Part shown: positions 63,047-64,000 of the stretch, one piece after another | How positions within the stretch are numbered: position 1 is the first letter of the stretch | How the letters are laid out: the number at the start of each line of letters is the position of its first letter | NCBI RefSeq assembly: GCF_028682175.1 | Contig: NZ_JANHKS010000031.1 | Coordinates: 1-64,000 of the forward strand | Direction of reading: 5' to 3' | DNA length: 64,000 bases | Origin: Pseudomonas putida | GTDB taxonomy: Bacteria > Pseudomonadota > Gammaproteobacteria > Pseudomonadales > Pseudomonadaceae | The notes under the pieces: generated by a model | What the model saw: the letters and a program-made list of their open reading frames with translations, nothing else | Databases searched by the model: none | What the model was told of the DNA's origin: nothing | Program-made: the position numbers and the translations under genes

Positions 63047-63760
63047 TCAGTGCCCAGCGCTCTGGCCGCCGTCTACGTGCAGGATCTCGCCAGTCACGAA
63101 GTTCGCGCTGTCCAGGTACAGCACGGCGCCAACGATGTCTTCGACTTCACCCATGTGGCCGACCGGGTGCAGTGCGCCCAGGGCGGCGTGGGTTTCTTCG
63201 CCGTGCATCGGGGTCTTGATGATGCCAGGGGAGACGGCGTTCACCCGGATGCCGCGCTTGGCGTATTCGATGGCCAGGGATTTGGTCGCCGCGTTCATGC
63301 CGCCCTTGGTCAGGGACGCCATGACCGAAGGCACGCCCTCAACCGCGTGGTCGACCAGGGTGGTGGTGATGCTGACCACATGGCCGCCGCCGCCCTGTTT
63401 TTCCATCTGGGCGATGGCCAGTTGCGACATGCGGAAGAAGCTGGTCATGTTGGTGCCGACGATCTGCGCGTAGTCGTCCAGGCTGTATTCGGTGAAGGGC
63501 TTGGCCACGAAGATCCCGGCGTTGTTGACCAGCGTATCGATACGACCGAAGCGGGCCACACCTTCGCGGATGATTTTCTCGGCGGTGGCCGGGTCGGCGA
63601 TGTCACCGGCCACGGTCAGGATGTCCGGATCGGTGGAAGGCTTGATCGAACGGGAGGTGGCGATCACCTGATAACCCAGCTTGCGAAAGCCCGCGACGAT
63701 GCCTGCACCCAGACCTTGGGATGCGCCAGTGACCACAACGACTTTTTTCGAATTGCTCAT
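63047..63760 (-). CDS. SDR-family oxidoreductase with catalytic Tyr replaced
   Basis: This 237-residue short-chain dehydrogenase fold has the NAD(P) motif TGASQGLGAG (11-20), NNAG (79-82) and the C-terminal NAVSPGIIKTPM and DGG. The active-site Tyr-x-x-x-Lys reads Ala148-Ser-Leu-Thr-Lys152, so the catalytic tyrosine is missing while the lysine remains. The Ser position appears to be Thr. It may have altered or no dehydrogenase activity; similar ASLTK-bearing SDRs exist. It is followed by ohr and preceded by a DsbA-family gene on the same strand. Confidence 0.85.
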   Translation of the reverse strand: MSNSKKVVVVTGASQGLGAGIVAGFRKLGYQVIATSRSIKPSTDPDILTVAGDIADPATAEKIIREGVARFGRIDTLVNNAGIFVAKPFTEYSLDDYAQIVGTNMTSFFRMSQLAIAQMEKQGGGGHVVSITTTLVDHAVEGVPSVMASLTKGGMNAATKSLAIEYAKRGIRVNAVSPGIIKTPMHGEETHAALGALHPVGHMGEVEDIVGAVLYLDSANFVTGEILHVDGGQSAGH

Positions 63761-63812
63761 GATGAATCCTCTTTAAACGTAAGAATGCGTATTGAACGAA
63801 TGGGGTAAGGCT

Positions 63813-64000
63813 TCAGGCCGGTGTAGGCGTTTGCGCCATTTCCCGCAGGACCTGTTCGTAGTACTCGACCGACTGAGAACCGGTGACCAACTGACGACCG
63901 TTGAGCACCATCGCCGGTACCGAAGTGATCCCGCGCGCCTGATAAAAGCCTTCCAGCTCCCGGACTTCCTCGGCGAACCGGTTGCTTGCCAGCACCTCGC
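63813..64000 (-). CDS. DsbA-family oxidoreductase (3' end only)
   Basis: Only the last 61 residues are in the window, running off its right edge. The segment RELEGFYQARGITSVPAMVLNGRQLVTGSQSVEYYEQVLREMA has the cis-Pro loop (ITSVPAMVLNG) of the DsbA/FrnE (2-hydroxychromene-2-carboxylate isomerase-like) group. The active-site CxxC would lie outside. It is on the same strand as the SDR and ohr genes and may be co-transcribed with them. Confidence 0.8.
   Translation of the reverse strand, partial: EVLASNRFAEEVRELEGFYQARGITSVPAMVLNGRQLVTGSQSVEYYEQVLREMAQTPTPA

Overview
This 64 kb window is ordinary chromosomal DNA from a Pseudomonas species, probably of the fluorescens/syringae lineage. The evidence is high-GC coding sequence, the gene order (aotJQMOP-argR, aruCFGDBE, alaS-lysC-rsmA, phhABC/phhR, recQ-marR-fimV-like, cpxR-cpxP-cpxS, amrZ) and dense intergenic REP palindromes of Pseudomonas type. 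I see no prophage, integrase, IS transposase, plasmid gene, rRNA or CRISPR array. It is close to fully coding, and most genes have an assignable family.

Layout. 0.1-12 kb: small membrane protein (YbaN), UPF0149 protein, RecQ helicase, MarR regulator, FimV/HubP-like polar protein, SelT/W/H-type thioredoxin-fold protein, bestrophin-like channel, LpxH-like phosphohydrolase, Mpo1-like protein, AraC regulator, TrkH. 12-16 kb: nitroreductase and a Cpx-type envelope-stress locus with a CpxR box beside cpxP. 16-22 kb: yciI, yciB, rnm (yciV), yciO, scpA, scpB, rluB, a block partly conserved with the E. coli yci region. 22-26 kb: aromatic amino acid permease, ArfB ribosome rescue, an MFS transporter and small unknown proteins. 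26-31 kb: phenylalanine hydroxylase operon phhA-phhB-phhC with divergent activator phhR. 31-34 kb: DUF2790 protein and acetyl-CoA synthetase.

34-48 kb is a coherent arginine module. Arginine/ornithine ABC import (AotJQMP), the arginine-responsive AraC-type activator ArgR and the complete arginine succinyltransferase (AST) pathway (AruC, F/G, D, B, E) lie together. TGTCGC-N8-AA ArgR half-sites stand before aotJ and aruC. 48-50 kb: a RibH2-type lumazine synthase behind an FMN riboswitch, and threonine aldolase. 50-55 kb: alaS, lysC, rsmA, tRNA-Ser(GCT) and two identical tRNA-Arg(ACG). 55-59 kb: DUF4124 protein, MgtE, AmrZ with a possible AlgU promoter, two small membrane proteins and tRNA-Arg(CCT). 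59-64 kb: EamA exporter, MntP behind a yybP-ykoY (Mn2+) riboswitch, oxaloacetate decarboxylase, Ohr, an atypical SDR and the 3' end of a DsbA-family gene.

No undescribed multi-gene system is evident. The items most worth a second look are regulatory or structural: chimeric and insertion-bearing REP pairs, two genes whose last codon and stop come from a REP, a terminator insulating cpxP from its kinase gene, the RBS-sequestering hairpin behind the FMN riboswitch, the possible AlgU promoter of amrZ, and an SDR lacking its catalytic tyrosine.
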